NCBI GenBank assembly: GCA_900318245.1
Contig: ONJT01000023.1
Span: 1-33,769 of the forward strand
DNA: 33,769 nucleotides
Reading direction: 5' to 3'
Source of the DNA: an uncultured Bacteroidales bacterium
Lineage (GTDB): Bacteria; Bacteroidota; Bacteroidia; Bacteroidales; Paludibacteraceae
Shown here: piece after piece, positions 6,866 through 14,571 of the stretch
Position numbering within the stretch: position 1 is the first letter of the stretch
Layout of the letters: the number at the start of each line of letters is the position of its first letter
The notes under the pieces: model-generated
The model's input: the letters and a program-made list of their open reading frames with translations, nothing else
Database searches by the model: none
What the model was told of the DNA's origin: nothing
Program-made: the position numbers and the translations under genes

Positions 6866-7721
6866 AGCTCTTACGTTCTTTACGGAACTTATTCGGCGTG
6901 AGGCCGGTATGCTTCTTCGTATACTGGCAGAAGAAACTGGCGTTCGGGAACTCCATCTGCTCGGCGATCTTATGAATAGGCATCGTCGTTTCGCGCAGCA
7001 GGTGCTTGAGTTCGGCGATCGTCACGTCCGCAATCCATTCGCTGGCGGACTTACCGCTGCGCTCCTTGCATATCTCCGACAGGTACTTGGGCGTGATACC
7101 GATCTGCTCGGCATACCATTGTACCTCGCGTTTATGCGGGTTCTCGCGCAGCATGTTGGTGAACGTATGGAAGGTATAATCACCGGAGTTAGCCGCCAGA
7201 CGCGTCACGTTCAGATCATCCGTCGGGATCGTATTATCCAAATAATGGAGAATCTCCAAGGTTGCGCCGCGCGCCATGAGTTTCAGGATCTGGCGAAGAT
7301 AGTCATCCAACGGCTCGCTCATCTGCAAGGTCAGCAGGTGGAAATAGGTCTCGCAGAACTCTTTCGACACCTCGTTGAGTTTGAACAACGGATGGGCCTT
7401 CAGGTACTCCTGTTTCTGCCACCAGAGCGGTTCCACACGCATCAGTTCGTACATCAACTCCTCGAATAGCTTATTCGGGATAGCAAGCTCCAGGAACTCG
7501 AAGTCCTCGGAGAACTCGTACGGACCCAGTTCGGTCGCACGGGGAATACGGATGAGCAACTCATCCTGATTCACGCGCAGCATTTTGCCGTGAAAGAAAA
7601 CATCGATGTGCCCTTTCTTACAGTACACCATCGTCGTGGATGTCTCAGAAAGGGTCTCGCGGAACTGACGGAAACCTGCTACCTCATCGGTCAAGAACAG
7701 GTATTCGTTGTGCAAAATCAT
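6864..7721 (-). CDS. AraC-family transcriptional regulator
   Basis: 285 residues. The C-terminal 100 residues form the two helix-turn-helix AraC/XylS domain: an ITPKYLSEICKERSGKSASEWI segment in two parts, then IHKIAEQMEFPNASFFCQYTK and the closing GLTPNKFRK signature. The first 160 residues are the cupin-like sensing part seen in Bacteroidota regulators (MVYCKKGHIDVFFHGKM region); the ligand is unknown. Its own promoter lies at 7755-7785, back to back with that of the DUF4837 lipoprotein, so it may act on that intergenic region. Targets are not visible in the window. The gene ends at the hairpin shared with glyA. Confidence 0.93.
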   Translation of the reverse strand: MILHNEYLFLTDEVAGFRQFRETLSETSTTMVYCKKGHIDVFFHGKMLRVNQDELLIRIPRATELGPYEFSEDFEFLELAIPNKLFEELMYELMRVEPLWWQKQEYLKAHPLFKLNEVSKEFCETYFHLLTLQMSEPLDDYLRQILKLMARGATLEILHYLDNTIPTDDLNVTRLAANSGDYTFHTFTNMLRENPHKREVQWYAEQIGITPKYLSEICKERSGKSASEWIADVTIAELKHLLRETTMPIHKIAEQMEFPNASFFCQYTKKHTGLTPNKFRKERKS

Positions 7722-7754
7722 AGTACTTTACGGTATTAATTATCAATTTCGGGG

Positions 7755-7785
7755 CAAAAGTACAACAAAAATCGCATATATGCAA
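7755..7785 (-). promoter_or_regulatory. Promoter of the AraC-type gene
   Basis: Minus strand TTG (7785-7783), 20 bases, TACTTTTG (7762-7755). The upstream box is TTGCATATATGC. Confidence 0.7.
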
Positions 7786-7803
7786 ATTTTTTAGCAACTT
7801 TTT

Positions 7804-7834
7804 TTGTTTTTTTTGAGAAATATATGTAACTTTG
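7804..7834 (+). promoter_or_regulatory. Promoter of the DUF4837 lipoprotein gene
   Basis: TTG (7804-7806), 20 bases, TAACTTTG (7827-7834). The start codon is at 7856. It is divergent from the AraC-type promoter 18 bases away. Confidence 0.65.
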
Positions 7835-7855
7835 CACCCAAATTAGAACAAAGTC

Positions 7856-8872
7856 ATGAAAAAAGCTCTCTTTTATGCGTTCATCGCATTGGTATGCGTA
7901 GCGTGCGGCAAAAACGATCGTTTGCTCACTTCCGCTACGGGTTCTATCTACGAGTGTCTGGTGGTAGCTCCGTCGGGCGAAGTGTCCCATTCGGTGAGTC
8001 AGACCATGGGTGCCGACATGTATGGTCTGCCGCAGATGGAGCCGGTGTTCTCCGTTTCGAGTGTGGCTCCTTCGCAGTTCGACGACTTCTTCAAGTCCAC
8101 GCGTAACATCCTGCTCATTGATATCAACGAGCATCAATACACCCAGGTCAAGGCCCAGCAGAGCCGCGACGTATGGTCCAAGCCTCAGGCGGTGATGCGC
8201 ATCCAGGCGCCGAGTGCGGAAGCGTTTCTGGCTTATTGGACTACCCAGGGCGAAACGATCCGCGAGTGGTTCGTGCGCGAAGAGTTAGCGCGCCAGATCC
8301 GTTTCTATCGCGCGAGTACGAATAAGGAAGCGCGCGCGCACCTGAACAAGCGCGGGTATGACCTATGGGTGCCCGAGGACTTCATGCTGATCATGGATAC
8401 GACGCTGGTGCTCAACGGACAGGATATCCACGTGCTCTGGACCTGCAACAACAAAGGTCCGATGCGCAAGGACGTGCTCGTATATGACTATCCGTATACG
8501 GCGCAGGAGCAGTTCTCCGGCGAGTCGATCATCGAGATGCGCAATGAGATAGAAGGCCGGATCATCACCGCGCAAGTGCCGGGCAGCCATATGGGCACGG
8601 AGTACAAGCACTTCCCGCCGGTAAGCCGTCAGGTAGCTGCGCTGCGCGACACGACGGGTGGCTTCTACGGTATCGAGACACGGGGTCTATGGAAGATGCT
8701 GGACGGCGAAGCGATGGGCGGACCGTTCGTGAGCCTCACGCGTCTCGACCCAGTGAACGGACGCGTGGTGACCGCCGAGGCGTTCCTCTTCGCCGCCGGA
8801 CAAAAGAAACGCAATGCGTTGCGGCAGATTGAGGCCATTCTCTATACGCTCGCTATGCCGAATGAAAGATGA
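7856..8872 (+). CDS. DUF4837 family lipoprotein
   Basis: 338 residues. A type II signal peptide is clear: MKKALFYAFIALVCVACG with the lipobox cysteine at 17, so the protein should be anchored in the outer or inner membrane. The body fits the Bacteroidota family DUF4837: an early GSIYECLVV segment, a WSKPQAVMRIQAPS strand, GYDLWVPEDFMLIMD, RKDVLVYDYPY and the closing TRGLWKM/MGGPFVS part. No biochemical function is known to me. The last residues and the stop codon are encoded by a heptad repeat array, so the C-terminus was probably remade by repeat insertion. It is divergent from the AraC-type regulator. Confidence 0.85.
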   Translation: MKKALFYAFIALVCVACGKNDRLLTSATGSIYECLVVAPSGEVSHSVSQTMGADMYGLPQMEPVFSVSSVAPSQFDDFFKSTRNILLIDINEHQYTQVKAQQSRDVWSKPQAVMRIQAPSAEAFLAYWTTQGETIREWFVREELARQIRFYRASTNKEARAHLNKRGYDLWVPEDFMLIMDTTLVLNGQDIHVLWTCNNKGPMRKDVLVYDYPYTAQEQFSGESIIEMRNEIEGRIITAQVPGSHMGTEYKHFPPVSRQVAALRDTTGGFYGIETRGLWKMLDGEAMGGPFVSLTRLDPVNGRVVTAEAFLFAAGQKKRNALRQIEAILYTLAMPNER

Positions 8873-8895
8873 AAGGTGAAAGGTGAAAGGTGAAA
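8861..8895 (+). repeat. Heptad array of TGAAA type, overlapping a stop codon
   Basis: AATGAAA, GATGAAA, then GGTGAAA x3, decaying to GAATGAAA. The TGA stop of the DUF4837 gene (8870-8872) is part of the array. The unit is a rotation of the one after glyA. Confidence 0.9.
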
Positions 8896-8906
8896 GAATG
8901 AAAGAG

Positions 8907-9578
8907 TTAAAGCGTGAGGGATTTCCAGCGCTTTAGGCCGTAGAGGCAGTTCATGCACCAGAAGACATACTGCGCAGCCATGCAGTAGTCGCCGGCGCGC
9001 AGCCACAAAGCGACGCTGAGCACATCAATCGCCAACCAGATAAACCAGTGCTCGCGATAGACGAGAATCATCAGTACCTGTGCCACCAGCGCAGGTACTG
9101 TCGTATAGGCGTCCAAGTACGGCTGCGTGTCATCCGTCCAAGTCGCCAACCCCCATCCTACCAAGGCCGACGCACATATTGTCGCCCCGATAATAGAAAC
9201 CAATACCGCCGGTGTCAAAGCCCGCGGCATGACGGTCTGCGTCTCGGCCTTCATGCGGCTGCGCCACGCGAAGATGCCGTACACCATCGTACCGAAATAG
9301 TAGGCATTGATGGCGATCGTGCCGTAGAAACGCTGCGTCCAGCACAGATAGGTGAACGTCAGTACCTGACCGAAACCAAAGGCATACGTCCATATTTTGC
9401 CTTGCGCCGCGAGACATACGGAGCAGACACCGAGACAGCCTGAGATCAGGCTGATAGGGGTTAGGGGGTTAGAGGTTAGAGGGTTAGAGGTTAGAAAGTT
9501 TGTCACGCAGTAAGTGACCACTTGTACCAGCAGTCCGAAAGCGATGAAACTAATATCAAAGATTTTACTGCGCGTCAT
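8907..9578 (-). CDS. pnuC: PnuC-type nicotinamide riboside/mononucleotide transporter
   Basis: 223 residues from ATG 9578, chosen because MTRSKIFDIS is followed at once by the first membrane segment; a longer start at 9596 is possible. It is an integral membrane protein with about seven hydrophobic helices. PnuC signatures are YAFGFGQVLTFTYLCW, YFGTMVYGIFAWR and WFIWLAIDVLSVALW near the C-terminus. It takes up an NAD precursor, probably nicotinamide riboside. It overlaps the end of the Ig-like lipoprotein gene by 14 bases and is last in the pheS unit. Residues about 29-40 (the loop after helix 1) are encoded by an in-frame tandem repeat giving LTSNPLTSNP. Confidence 0.88.
   Translation of the reverse strand: MTRSKIFDISFIAFGLLVQVVTYCVTNFLTSNPLTSNPLTPISLISGCLGVCSVCLAAQGKIWTYAFGFGQVLTFTYLCWTQRFYGTIAINAYYFGTMVYGIFAWRSRMKAETQTVMPRALTPAVLVSIIGATICASALVGWGLATWTDDTQPYLDAYTTVPALVAQVLMILVYREHWFIWLAIDVLSVALWLRAGDYCMAAQYVFWCMNCLYGLKRWKSLTL
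9457..9493 (+). repeat. GGTTAGA array inside pnuC
   Basis: Alternating 7- and 8-base units, making a 15-base period that keeps the pnuC frame open on the other strand. Its right part, 32 bases ending GGTTAGAAAG, is identical to the array in the P-loop gene near 14454-14486. No C on the plus strand. Confidence 0.9.
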
Positions 9579-11259
9579 ACGTCCAGGTCTCCTCAAAGTC
9601 CCAATTGGACTTCGTCTGTATCTTCGTCGGGTTGGTATAGACCTTCTCCGGCTGGCGTTTGTCGTCCCAACTACCCGTCGTCCACTTGCCGTCGCCGTTC
9701 TCGTCCTTATACATCCTCAGGAAATACGCATCGGGTTTGAGGAAGCGGAAGAGGGCACCATCGGGTTCGGCCGACTGCTCACGCAGCACTTTCTCTTGTC
9801 CGTTCAGCACCTGAATACGCATGCTCGGGTCGAAGGGTTCAAGCTTCACGCGGATGGTCGAGTAGTCCTCCGGGGTCTTGAGTTTGAGCGAATAAGTGCC
9901 GGCGATGTGCGTGATGCCGTACACGTCCGTCAACGCAGCGCTGTCGAGGCATAACTCGTATTTCTTGCCGGGCTCGAGCCGAGCGATGAACTGCAGGTGC
10001 AGCGGCAGCGTGTCGTGCGGCGCGATGGTGAAGGGCACTACATAGACGTTCGTGTCTTTGTCCTTGCGCTCGTACAGGTGAATGGCCTCCTCGCGGATAA
10101 GCGCCAGCGGCGTGGCTGCCGTGAGACGTAAGGTGTCGTATATCTCGAAGTTCTTCGACGCATTGGTCTTGATCCCCAGACGTCTGTTGCGGCGGTTGCG
10201 CTCCAGTGCCTCTTGCGCCTTTGCCGACAGCCGCGGTGCGCGCCAGCGGGCCAGGACCGTGTCAGTAGCCCACTCTAAATGGAACAAGCTATCCGTGCGG
10301 CGGTACCGCACCTCGAAATAGAGCGAGTCCGGCCGGATGGACGCGCTGTCCAGCAACCAAATCATCACCGTGTCGCGGTGTTGCGAGAAATAGGTGTTGT
10401 AGTTCAGACTGTCCGCGAGCGGCCGAATGGCCGGCAGACTGTCCGGAGCGGTGGAGAAAGCGATGCGGATACGATGCTGCTCCTCGCGCGTGGTGCGCTG
10501 CAGATAGAGCCGTTGCTGCTGGGGTTGGAACAGGTACAAGGTGTCGTTATGCGCCGGCAGACTGTCCTGCACCGTCGTATCAGGCGGCGTCACCGTGATG
10601 GTCTGCGGTGCGAACGCGATCGACTCACCCGGCGTGAGGCGGTTGTCGCGACTCACATCATCCACGGCGTAGAGACGGTAGGTCCCCGCGTGCATGTTGC
10701 TGATGCGGTAGAAACCCGCCGAGTCCGTACGCGCGATGCGCAGGAAAGGATGCTTGGTGAAAGCCGTGTCGGAGAGGTCCTCGTGGATGCCGACGATGAT
10801 ACCCTTCTTCGGCTTGAGGTTCTCGGCGTCCAGCACGAAACCCGTCGTCTCCAAGGTGTCAATAGTCGGACCGGTCGAGAAGCCGAAACTATAACCGTGG
10901 ATGGGGTTTTTCTCCGTATAGTCGCATATCGCGTCGCCGAAGTCGAGGGTGTAGGTGGTGCTGTCGCGCAGCGTGTCGGCAAACTGCACCAGCACGCGCT
11001 TCCCGCGCGCCTTGACGTCGGGCGGGCGCTGCTGCGGAGGAGACATCAGCAGGTTCGCGCTGATGTTATCCAGTTGAATATACTCATTGAAAGTGATCTC
11101 GATACGCCGGCCCGTGAAGTTCACGGTGCCGTTCTCCGGCACCGACTTGACAGCCATAGGCGGGATAGAGTCTTTCGGTCCTCCCTGCGGTCCTACACCG
11201 CGGTTCGCACACCCCACCAGCACCAAGGCCGTCAGCACTATCGACAGGCTCTTGCGCAT
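9565..11259 (-). CDS. Ig-like (Big_5/SbsA-type) domain lipoprotein
   Basis: 564 residues. The signal peptide and lipobox are clear: MRKSLSIVLTALVLVGCAN, Cys17. Directly after comes GPQGGPKDSIPP, then an Ig-like fold (RRIEITFNEYIQLDNIS, TYTLDFGDAICDYTEKNP) typical of the Bacteroidota cell-surface family with a bacterial Ig-like N-terminal domain. A middle region (about 140-190) looks like a carboxypeptidase-regulatory strand set with DSAGFYRISNMHAGTYRLYAVDD, and the C-terminus holds MYKDENGDGKWTTG. It is probably an envelope protein; its role is unknown. It begins 9 bases after the pheS stop codon and overlaps pnuC by 14 bases, so all three are likely cotranscribed. Confidence 0.82.
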   Translation of the reverse strand: MRKSLSIVLTALVLVGCANRGVGPQGGPKDSIPPMAVKSVPENGTVNFTGRRIEITFNEYIQLDNISANLLMSPPQQRPPDVKARGKRVLVQFADTLRDSTTYTLDFGDAICDYTEKNPIHGYSFGFSTGPTIDTLETTGFVLDAENLKPKKGIIVGIHEDLSDTAFTKHPFLRIARTDSAGFYRISNMHAGTYRLYAVDDVSRDNRLTPGESIAFAPQTITVTPPDTTVQDSLPAHNDTLYLFQPQQQRLYLQRTTREEQHRIRIAFSTAPDSLPAIRPLADSLNYNTYFSQHRDTVMIWLLDSASIRPDSLYFEVRYRRTDSLFHLEWATDTVLARWRAPRLSAKAQEALERNRRNRRLGIKTNASKNFEIYDTLRLTAATPLALIREEAIHLYERKDKDTNVYVVPFTIAPHDTLPLHLQFIARLEPGKKYELCLDSAALTDVYGITHIAGTYSLKLKTPEDYSTIRVKLEPFDPSMRIQVLNGQEKVLREQSAEPDGALFRFLKPDAYFLRMYKDENGDGKWTTGSWDDKRQPEKVYTNPTKIQTKSNWDFEETWTYDAQ

Positions 11260-11268
11260 GAGAAAAGA

Positions 11269-12309
11269 TTAACAACTCTCGAACTGACGAAGGAAGCGCA
11301 CATCGTTCTCCGAGAACAGACGCAGGTCCTTCACACGGTACTTGAGGTTCGTGATACGCTCGACACCCATACCGAACGCAAAACCGCTGTATTCCTTGCT
11401 GTCGATACCGCAAGCCTCCAGCACGTTCGGGTCCACCATACCGCAGCCCAGGATCTCCACCCAGCCGGTACCCTTGCAGAACGAGCAACCTACGCCGCCG
11501 CAGATATTACAACTGATGTCCATCTCGGCACTCGGCTCCGTGAACGGGAAATAACTCGGGCGCAGACGGATCTTCGTCTCCGGACCGAACATCTCCTTAC
11601 TGAAGTATAATAAGGCCTCGCGCAGATCGGCGAACGAAACATTCTTGTCGATATAGAGTCCTTCTACCTGGTGGAAGAAACAGTGCGCACGGGCCGAGAT
11701 AGCCTCATTGCGGTACACGCGACCCGGGCAGAGCACGCGGATCGGCGGCTTTTGGCTGGTCATGACGCGAGTCTGAACGGAACTCGTATGCGAGCGCAGC
11801 AGCACGTCGGTCGGTTTCTGCACGCCCACTTCTTTCTCGATGAAGAAGGTGTCCTGCATGTCACGCGCCGGGTGCTCCGGGGCGAAGTTCAGCATACCAT
11901 AGACGTGCTTGTCGTCCTCGACCTCCGGTCCTTGCGCGATGGTGAAACCGATGCGGGAGAAGATATCTTCTATCTCTTCGCGCACCAAGGACAGCGGATG
12001 ACGCGTACCGAGCGCGATAGGATCCGGCGTGCGGGTGAGGTCTAACTTATCCGCCTCCGCCGCTTTCTCTTCGAACTGCTCACGCAACTCGTTGATGCGG
12101 GCCTCCGTCTCTTGACGCAACTGGTTGAGCAACTGGCCCAACTCACGCTTCTGATCGTTCGGCACGTTACGGAACTCGTTAAACAGCGCCGTGATCTCGC
12201 CTTTCTTACTGAGGTACTTGATACGCAGCGCCTCCAACTCCTCGGCGTTATTCGCCTTCAACTCGCCCACCTGCGCAAGCAAAGATTGTATATTTTCCTT
12301 CAAAGCCAT
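11269..12309 (-). CDS. pheS: Phenylalanyl-tRNA synthetase alpha subunit
   Basis: 346 residues, the usual length. It charges tRNA-Phe together with PheT, which is not in the window. Residues 1-90 are the coiled-coil tRNA-binding arm. The class II core follows: HPLSLVREEIEDIFSRIGF, motif 2 around PGRVYRNEAISARAHCFFHQVEG, PSYFPFTEPSAEMDI and motif 3 GFAFGMGVERI. A Cys cluster CNICGGVGCSFCKGTGW is likely a zinc-binding knuckle. It is first in an operon with the Ig-like lipoprotein and pnuC. The leader between the promoter (12364-12394) and the ATG contains a heptad array. Confidence 0.97.
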   Translation of the reverse strand: MALKENIQSLLAQVGELKANNAEELEALRIKYLSKKGEITALFNEFRNVPNDQKRELGQLLNQLRQETEARINELREQFEEKAAEADKLDLTRTPDPIALGTRHPLSLVREEIEDIFSRIGFTIAQGPEVEDDKHVYGMLNFAPEHPARDMQDTFFIEKEVGVQKPTDVLLRSHTSSVQTRVMTSQKPPIRVLCPGRVYRNEAISARAHCFFHQVEGLYIDKNVSFADLREALLYFSKEMFGPETKIRLRPSYFPFTEPSAEMDISCNICGGVGCSFCKGTGWVEILGCGMVDPNVLEACGIDSKEYSGFAFGMGVERITNLKYRVKDLRLFSENDVRFLRQFESC

Positions 12310-12317
12310 AAAATCAA

Positions 12318-12345
12318 TGATGATTGATGATTGCTAATTGATGAT
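12318..12345 (+). repeat. Heptad array TGATGAT in the pheS leader
   Basis: TGATGAT x2, TGCTAAT, TGATGAT on the plus strand. One unit has a C. It lies 8 bases upstream of the pheS start codon and so would be transcribed into the ribosome-entry region. Confidence 0.75.
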
Positions 12346-12363
12346 TTTTTACAAAAATCGCTG

Positions 12364-12394
12364 CAAAATTACTACAAAAAAATGACATACGCAA
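12364..12394 (-). promoter_or_regulatory. pheS promoter
   Basis: Minus strand TTG (12394-12392), 20 bases, TAATTTTG (12371-12364). The TTG box is extended to TTGCGTATGT and lies within the terminator hairpin of mtaB. Confidence 0.7.
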
Positions 12395-12403
12395 GCGTAT
12401 GCC
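12376..12403 (-). terminator. mtaB terminator, overlapping the pheS promoter
   Basis: CATACGC-AA-GCGTATG (12386-12101+300, that is 12386-12401) followed on the minus strand by seven T (12382-12376). It is about 35 bases past the mtaB stop codon. Confidence 0.75.
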
Positions 12404-12435
12404 ATTATTTCTTGTGATTTTTTGCTCTGCAGGCC

Positions 12436-13728
12436 TTAAATCGTGACTTGCTCGAAGGTGTTGACGCGGGATTTGTCGTACGGTCGGGAGAGTTTGATGT
12501 AGTTCTCCGTGAAGCCGAACATCAGGCCTTCTTTCTTCGCGGACTCCCAGAGCACGGTAGCCGTTTCGCCCTTATGCTCCGCATAAAACGCTTCGGTCTT
12601 ACGCGCGGAGATAGCGTGCAGTTCTTTGCTCCGGCGTTCGCGTTCACGTTGCGGCACGACTTCCAGATCCATCTCGAGCATGCGCGTGTTGGCGCGCTCC
12701 GAATAAGTGAACACATGCAGTTGACTCACCGGCAGCGACTCGATGAACTCCACGTACTCGCGCCAGCACTCTGCCGTCTCGCCGCGCACACCGACCATAC
12801 AGTCCACGCCGATGAAGGCATTCGGCATGACAGATTTGATATGCGCTACGCGCTCGGCAAACAGTTCGCGGGTGTACCGGCGTCCCATAATCTTCAGCAC
12901 CGTGTTACTACCGCTCTGCAGCGGTATATGGAAGTGCGGCGCAAAATGGCGGCTGTTCGTCACGAAATCGATGATCTCATCGCTCAGCAGGTTCGGTTCG
13001 CAACTCGATATGCGGATACGATAATCCGCAATTGGTGTATGGTGTACGGTGTAAGGTGTAAGGTTGTCCAGCGCCCGCAGCAGGTCGATAAAGGTCTCGC
13101 CGGTAGAGCGGCCGAAATCGCCTATATTGACGCCGGAGAGGATGATCTCCTTCGCGCCGCCTTCGATGGCTTCCTGCGCCTGCTTGACGAGCGACGCGAT
13201 AGACGGATTGCGGCTCTTGCCGCGCGCCAGAGGGATAGTGCAATAGGAGCAGAAATAGTTGCAGCCGTCCTGCACCTTCAAAAAGCACCGCGTGCGGTCG
13301 TCTTTGCTGTAAGCAAAATGGAAGTCATCGACTTCGCGGATGGGAGAAATCGAGATATTGGAGATTGGAGATTGGAGATTGGAGATTGGAGATTCCAACC
13401 TCTCTACGAACTCGTCGAGGTGGAATTTCTCTTCCTGTCCGAGGACATAGTCCACGCCTTCGATATGCGCGATCTCGCCCGGCTGCAGTTGAGCGTAGCA
13501 GCCCGTGACGATGAGGATGGCATTGGGGTTCTGGCGCCGGATACGATGAATCATCTGGCGGTCCTTATGGTCCGCCGCGTCGGTCACCGAACAGGTGTTG
13601 ATGATGCAGATATCCGCCTGCTCGCCGCGCTGAGCCCGCGTGTGACCACGCGCAATAAGTGCCTTACCCAAGGCACTGCTCTCCGCGAAATTGAGTTTGC
13701 ACCCTAATGTGGTAAATGCGAATAACAT
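12436..13728 (-). CDS. mtaB: tRNA (N6-threonylcarbamoyladenosine37-C2)-methylthiotransferase
   Basis: 430 residues from ATG 13728; MLFAFTTLGCKLN is the family start. This radical-SAM enzyme adds a methylthio group to t6A37 of ANN-decoding tRNAs. The N-terminal domain has Cys10, Cys46 and Cys77 for the auxiliary cluster; the radical-SAM triad is Cys156, Cys160, Cys163 in CNYFCSYC. A C-terminal TRAM-like end is consistent. The start overlaps the P-loop gene by 25 bases, so they are cotranscribed downstream of dnaA. Two in-frame heptad arrays make extra loops: residues about 111-130 (SPISNLQSPISN) between the two main domains, and about 221-232 (TPYTVHHTP) in a surface loop. Copy-number change by one in either would shift the frame. 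Confidence 0.95.
   Translation of the reverse strand: MLFAFTTLGCKLNFAESSALGKALIARGHTRAQRGEQADICIINTCSVTDAADHKDRQMIHRIRRQNPNAILIVTGCYAQLQPGEIAHIEGVDYVLGQEEKFHLDEFVERLESPISNLQSPISNISISPIREVDDFHFAYSKDDRTRCFLKVQDGCNYFCSYCTIPLARGKSRNPSIASLVKQAQEAIEGGAKEIILSGVNIGDFGRSTGETFIDLLRALDNLTPYTVHHTPIADYRIRISSCEPNLLSDEIIDFVTNSRHFAPHFHIPLQSGSNTVLKIMGRRYTRELFAERVAHIKSVMPNAFIGVDCMVGVRGETAECWREYVEFIESLPVSQLHVFTYSERANTRMLEMDLEVVPQRERERRSKELHAISARKTEAFYAEHKGETATVLWESAKKEGLMFGFTENYIKLSRPYDKSRVNTFEQVTI
13039..13066 (+). repeat. Heptad array GGTGTAA-type inside mtaB
   Basis: ATGGTGT, ACGGTGT, AAGGTGT, AAGGTTG, with a further partial unit TTGGTGT to the left. It encodes a TPYTVHHTP loop on the other strand. It is nearly C-free on the plus strand (one C). 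Confidence 0.8.
13357..13391 (+). repeat. Heptad array ATTGGAG x5 inside mtaB
   Basis: Five perfect copies. They are read on the minus strand as SPISNLQSPISN. No C on the plus strand. 35 bases is not a multiple of three. Confidence 0.95.
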
Positions 13729-14570
13729 ACTTCCGCCGCGTCGGTATTCGGTAAACAATCGAGGAAATAGACGGGTGTGGACTCCAGCAGCGTGGCGATG
13801 GTCTCATAGAGTTGGTCCATCATCTGCGGCAGGATCTTCAGTCCACTCACCGACGAGAGGATATACGGATAAGCTTGCGTCGGCCGCAAGAGGCGAATGG
13901 CGTTCTCGGGCGCTTGCGCCAACTGCACAAGGGCCATCACCTGCGCTTGGTCGTTCTTATAACACGGCGTCTTACCGCTCCAGGGCGAACCGTATACGAC
14001 CACTTTTCCGTCCTCATGCACCCGCACGATAGGATTATCGTCATTCAGCCGCTCGGCATCCGCAAAGGCTTTCAGCCACTGCTCCGCATGCGTGCTCTTG
14101 CCTGTTCCAGACTTGCCGAGGAACATATAGCCCTTGCCTTCGCGAACGATCACCGCCGAGTGGAAAAGCAAGGTACTATGCCCCGCTGTAGCAAAGGCAT
14201 AAAGGAGCATGAGCGTGTTGTCAATCGCAAAACGCGTCGGCTCGCCGTAGAAAACCGCCTGCTGCATGTTCGCATCGCAGCGGAACGCACCAACCACCTC
14301 GCCGTCCCTGCTCTGCGAGAAGCGGAACAACCACTCCTCTTCGCGACGGTACATCTCGATGCGCGGCATGTCGTCGTCCGAGCGGTCCGTATAGATATTC
14401 TCCCAGCCTTCAGAAGAAGGCAAGCCTTCTTCGCTAATGCGAAGAGAGAATAAGAGGTTAGAGGTTAGAGGGTTAGAGGTTAGAAAGGGCGCGTAGTTCG
14501 GACACCACGCGAGGATGTCGCGCGTCGTGTCGATACCAAAAATATGTTCGGCTACGCGGAAATAAAGCAT
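13704..14570 (-). CDS. HprK/PEPCK-like P-loop kinase-fold protein
   Basis: 288 residues from ATG 14570, placed one base after the dnaA stop codon; a longer start at 14642 would lie within dnaA. The Walker A motif LGKSGTGKSTHAEQW (151-165) after FHSAVIVREGKGYMF, followed by LNDDNPIV and YGSPWSGK, is the arrangement of HPr-kinase/phosphoenolpyruvate-carboxykinase-like proteins of Bacteroidota. The substrate is unknown; a serine kinase role is inference. Residues 29-39 (FLTSNPLTSNL) come from a tandem repeat identical to one in pnuC, and residues about 42-52 come from two adjacent palindromes (14413-14444), so the N-terminal linker is built of repeats. It overlaps mtaB by 25 bases. Confidence 0.75.
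   Translation of the reverse strand: MLYFRVAEHIFGIDTTRDILAWCPNYAPFLTSNPLTSNLLFSLRISEEGLPSSEGWENIYTDRSDDDMPRIEMYRREEEWLFRFSQSRDGEVVGAFRCDANMQQAVFYGEPTRFAIDNTLMLLYAFATAGHSTLLFHSAVIVREGKGYMFLGKSGTGKSTHAEQWLKAFADAERLNDDNPIVRVHEDGKVVVYGSPWSGKTPCYKNDQAQVMALVQLAQAPENAIRLLRPTQAYPYILSSVSGLKILPQMMDQLYETIATLLESTPVYFLDCLPNTDAAEVCYSHLPH
14413..14444. repeat. Two overlapping short palindromes in the P-loop gene
   Basis: GAAGAAGGC-AA-GCCTTCTTC (14413-14432) and CTTCGC-TAAT-GCGAAG (14429-14444). They lie 9 bases from the heptad array that follows. Confidence 0.8.
14454..14482 (+). repeat. GAGGTTA array inside the P-loop gene
   Basis: Units GAGGTTA x2, GAGGGTTA, GAGGTTA, then GAAAG. The 32 bases up to 14487 are identical to the array in pnuC. 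No C on the plus strand. Confidence 0.9.
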
Positions 14571-14571
14571 A

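Noticed and set aside
10279-11610. 443-codon open frame antisense to the Ig-like lipoprotein and pheS
   Set aside because: It spans two well-supported genes on the other strand; the Arg/His-rich product is typical of shadow frames.
12448-13707. 419-codon open frame antisense to mtaB
   Set aside because: mtaB has all family motifs; the antisense frame has none.
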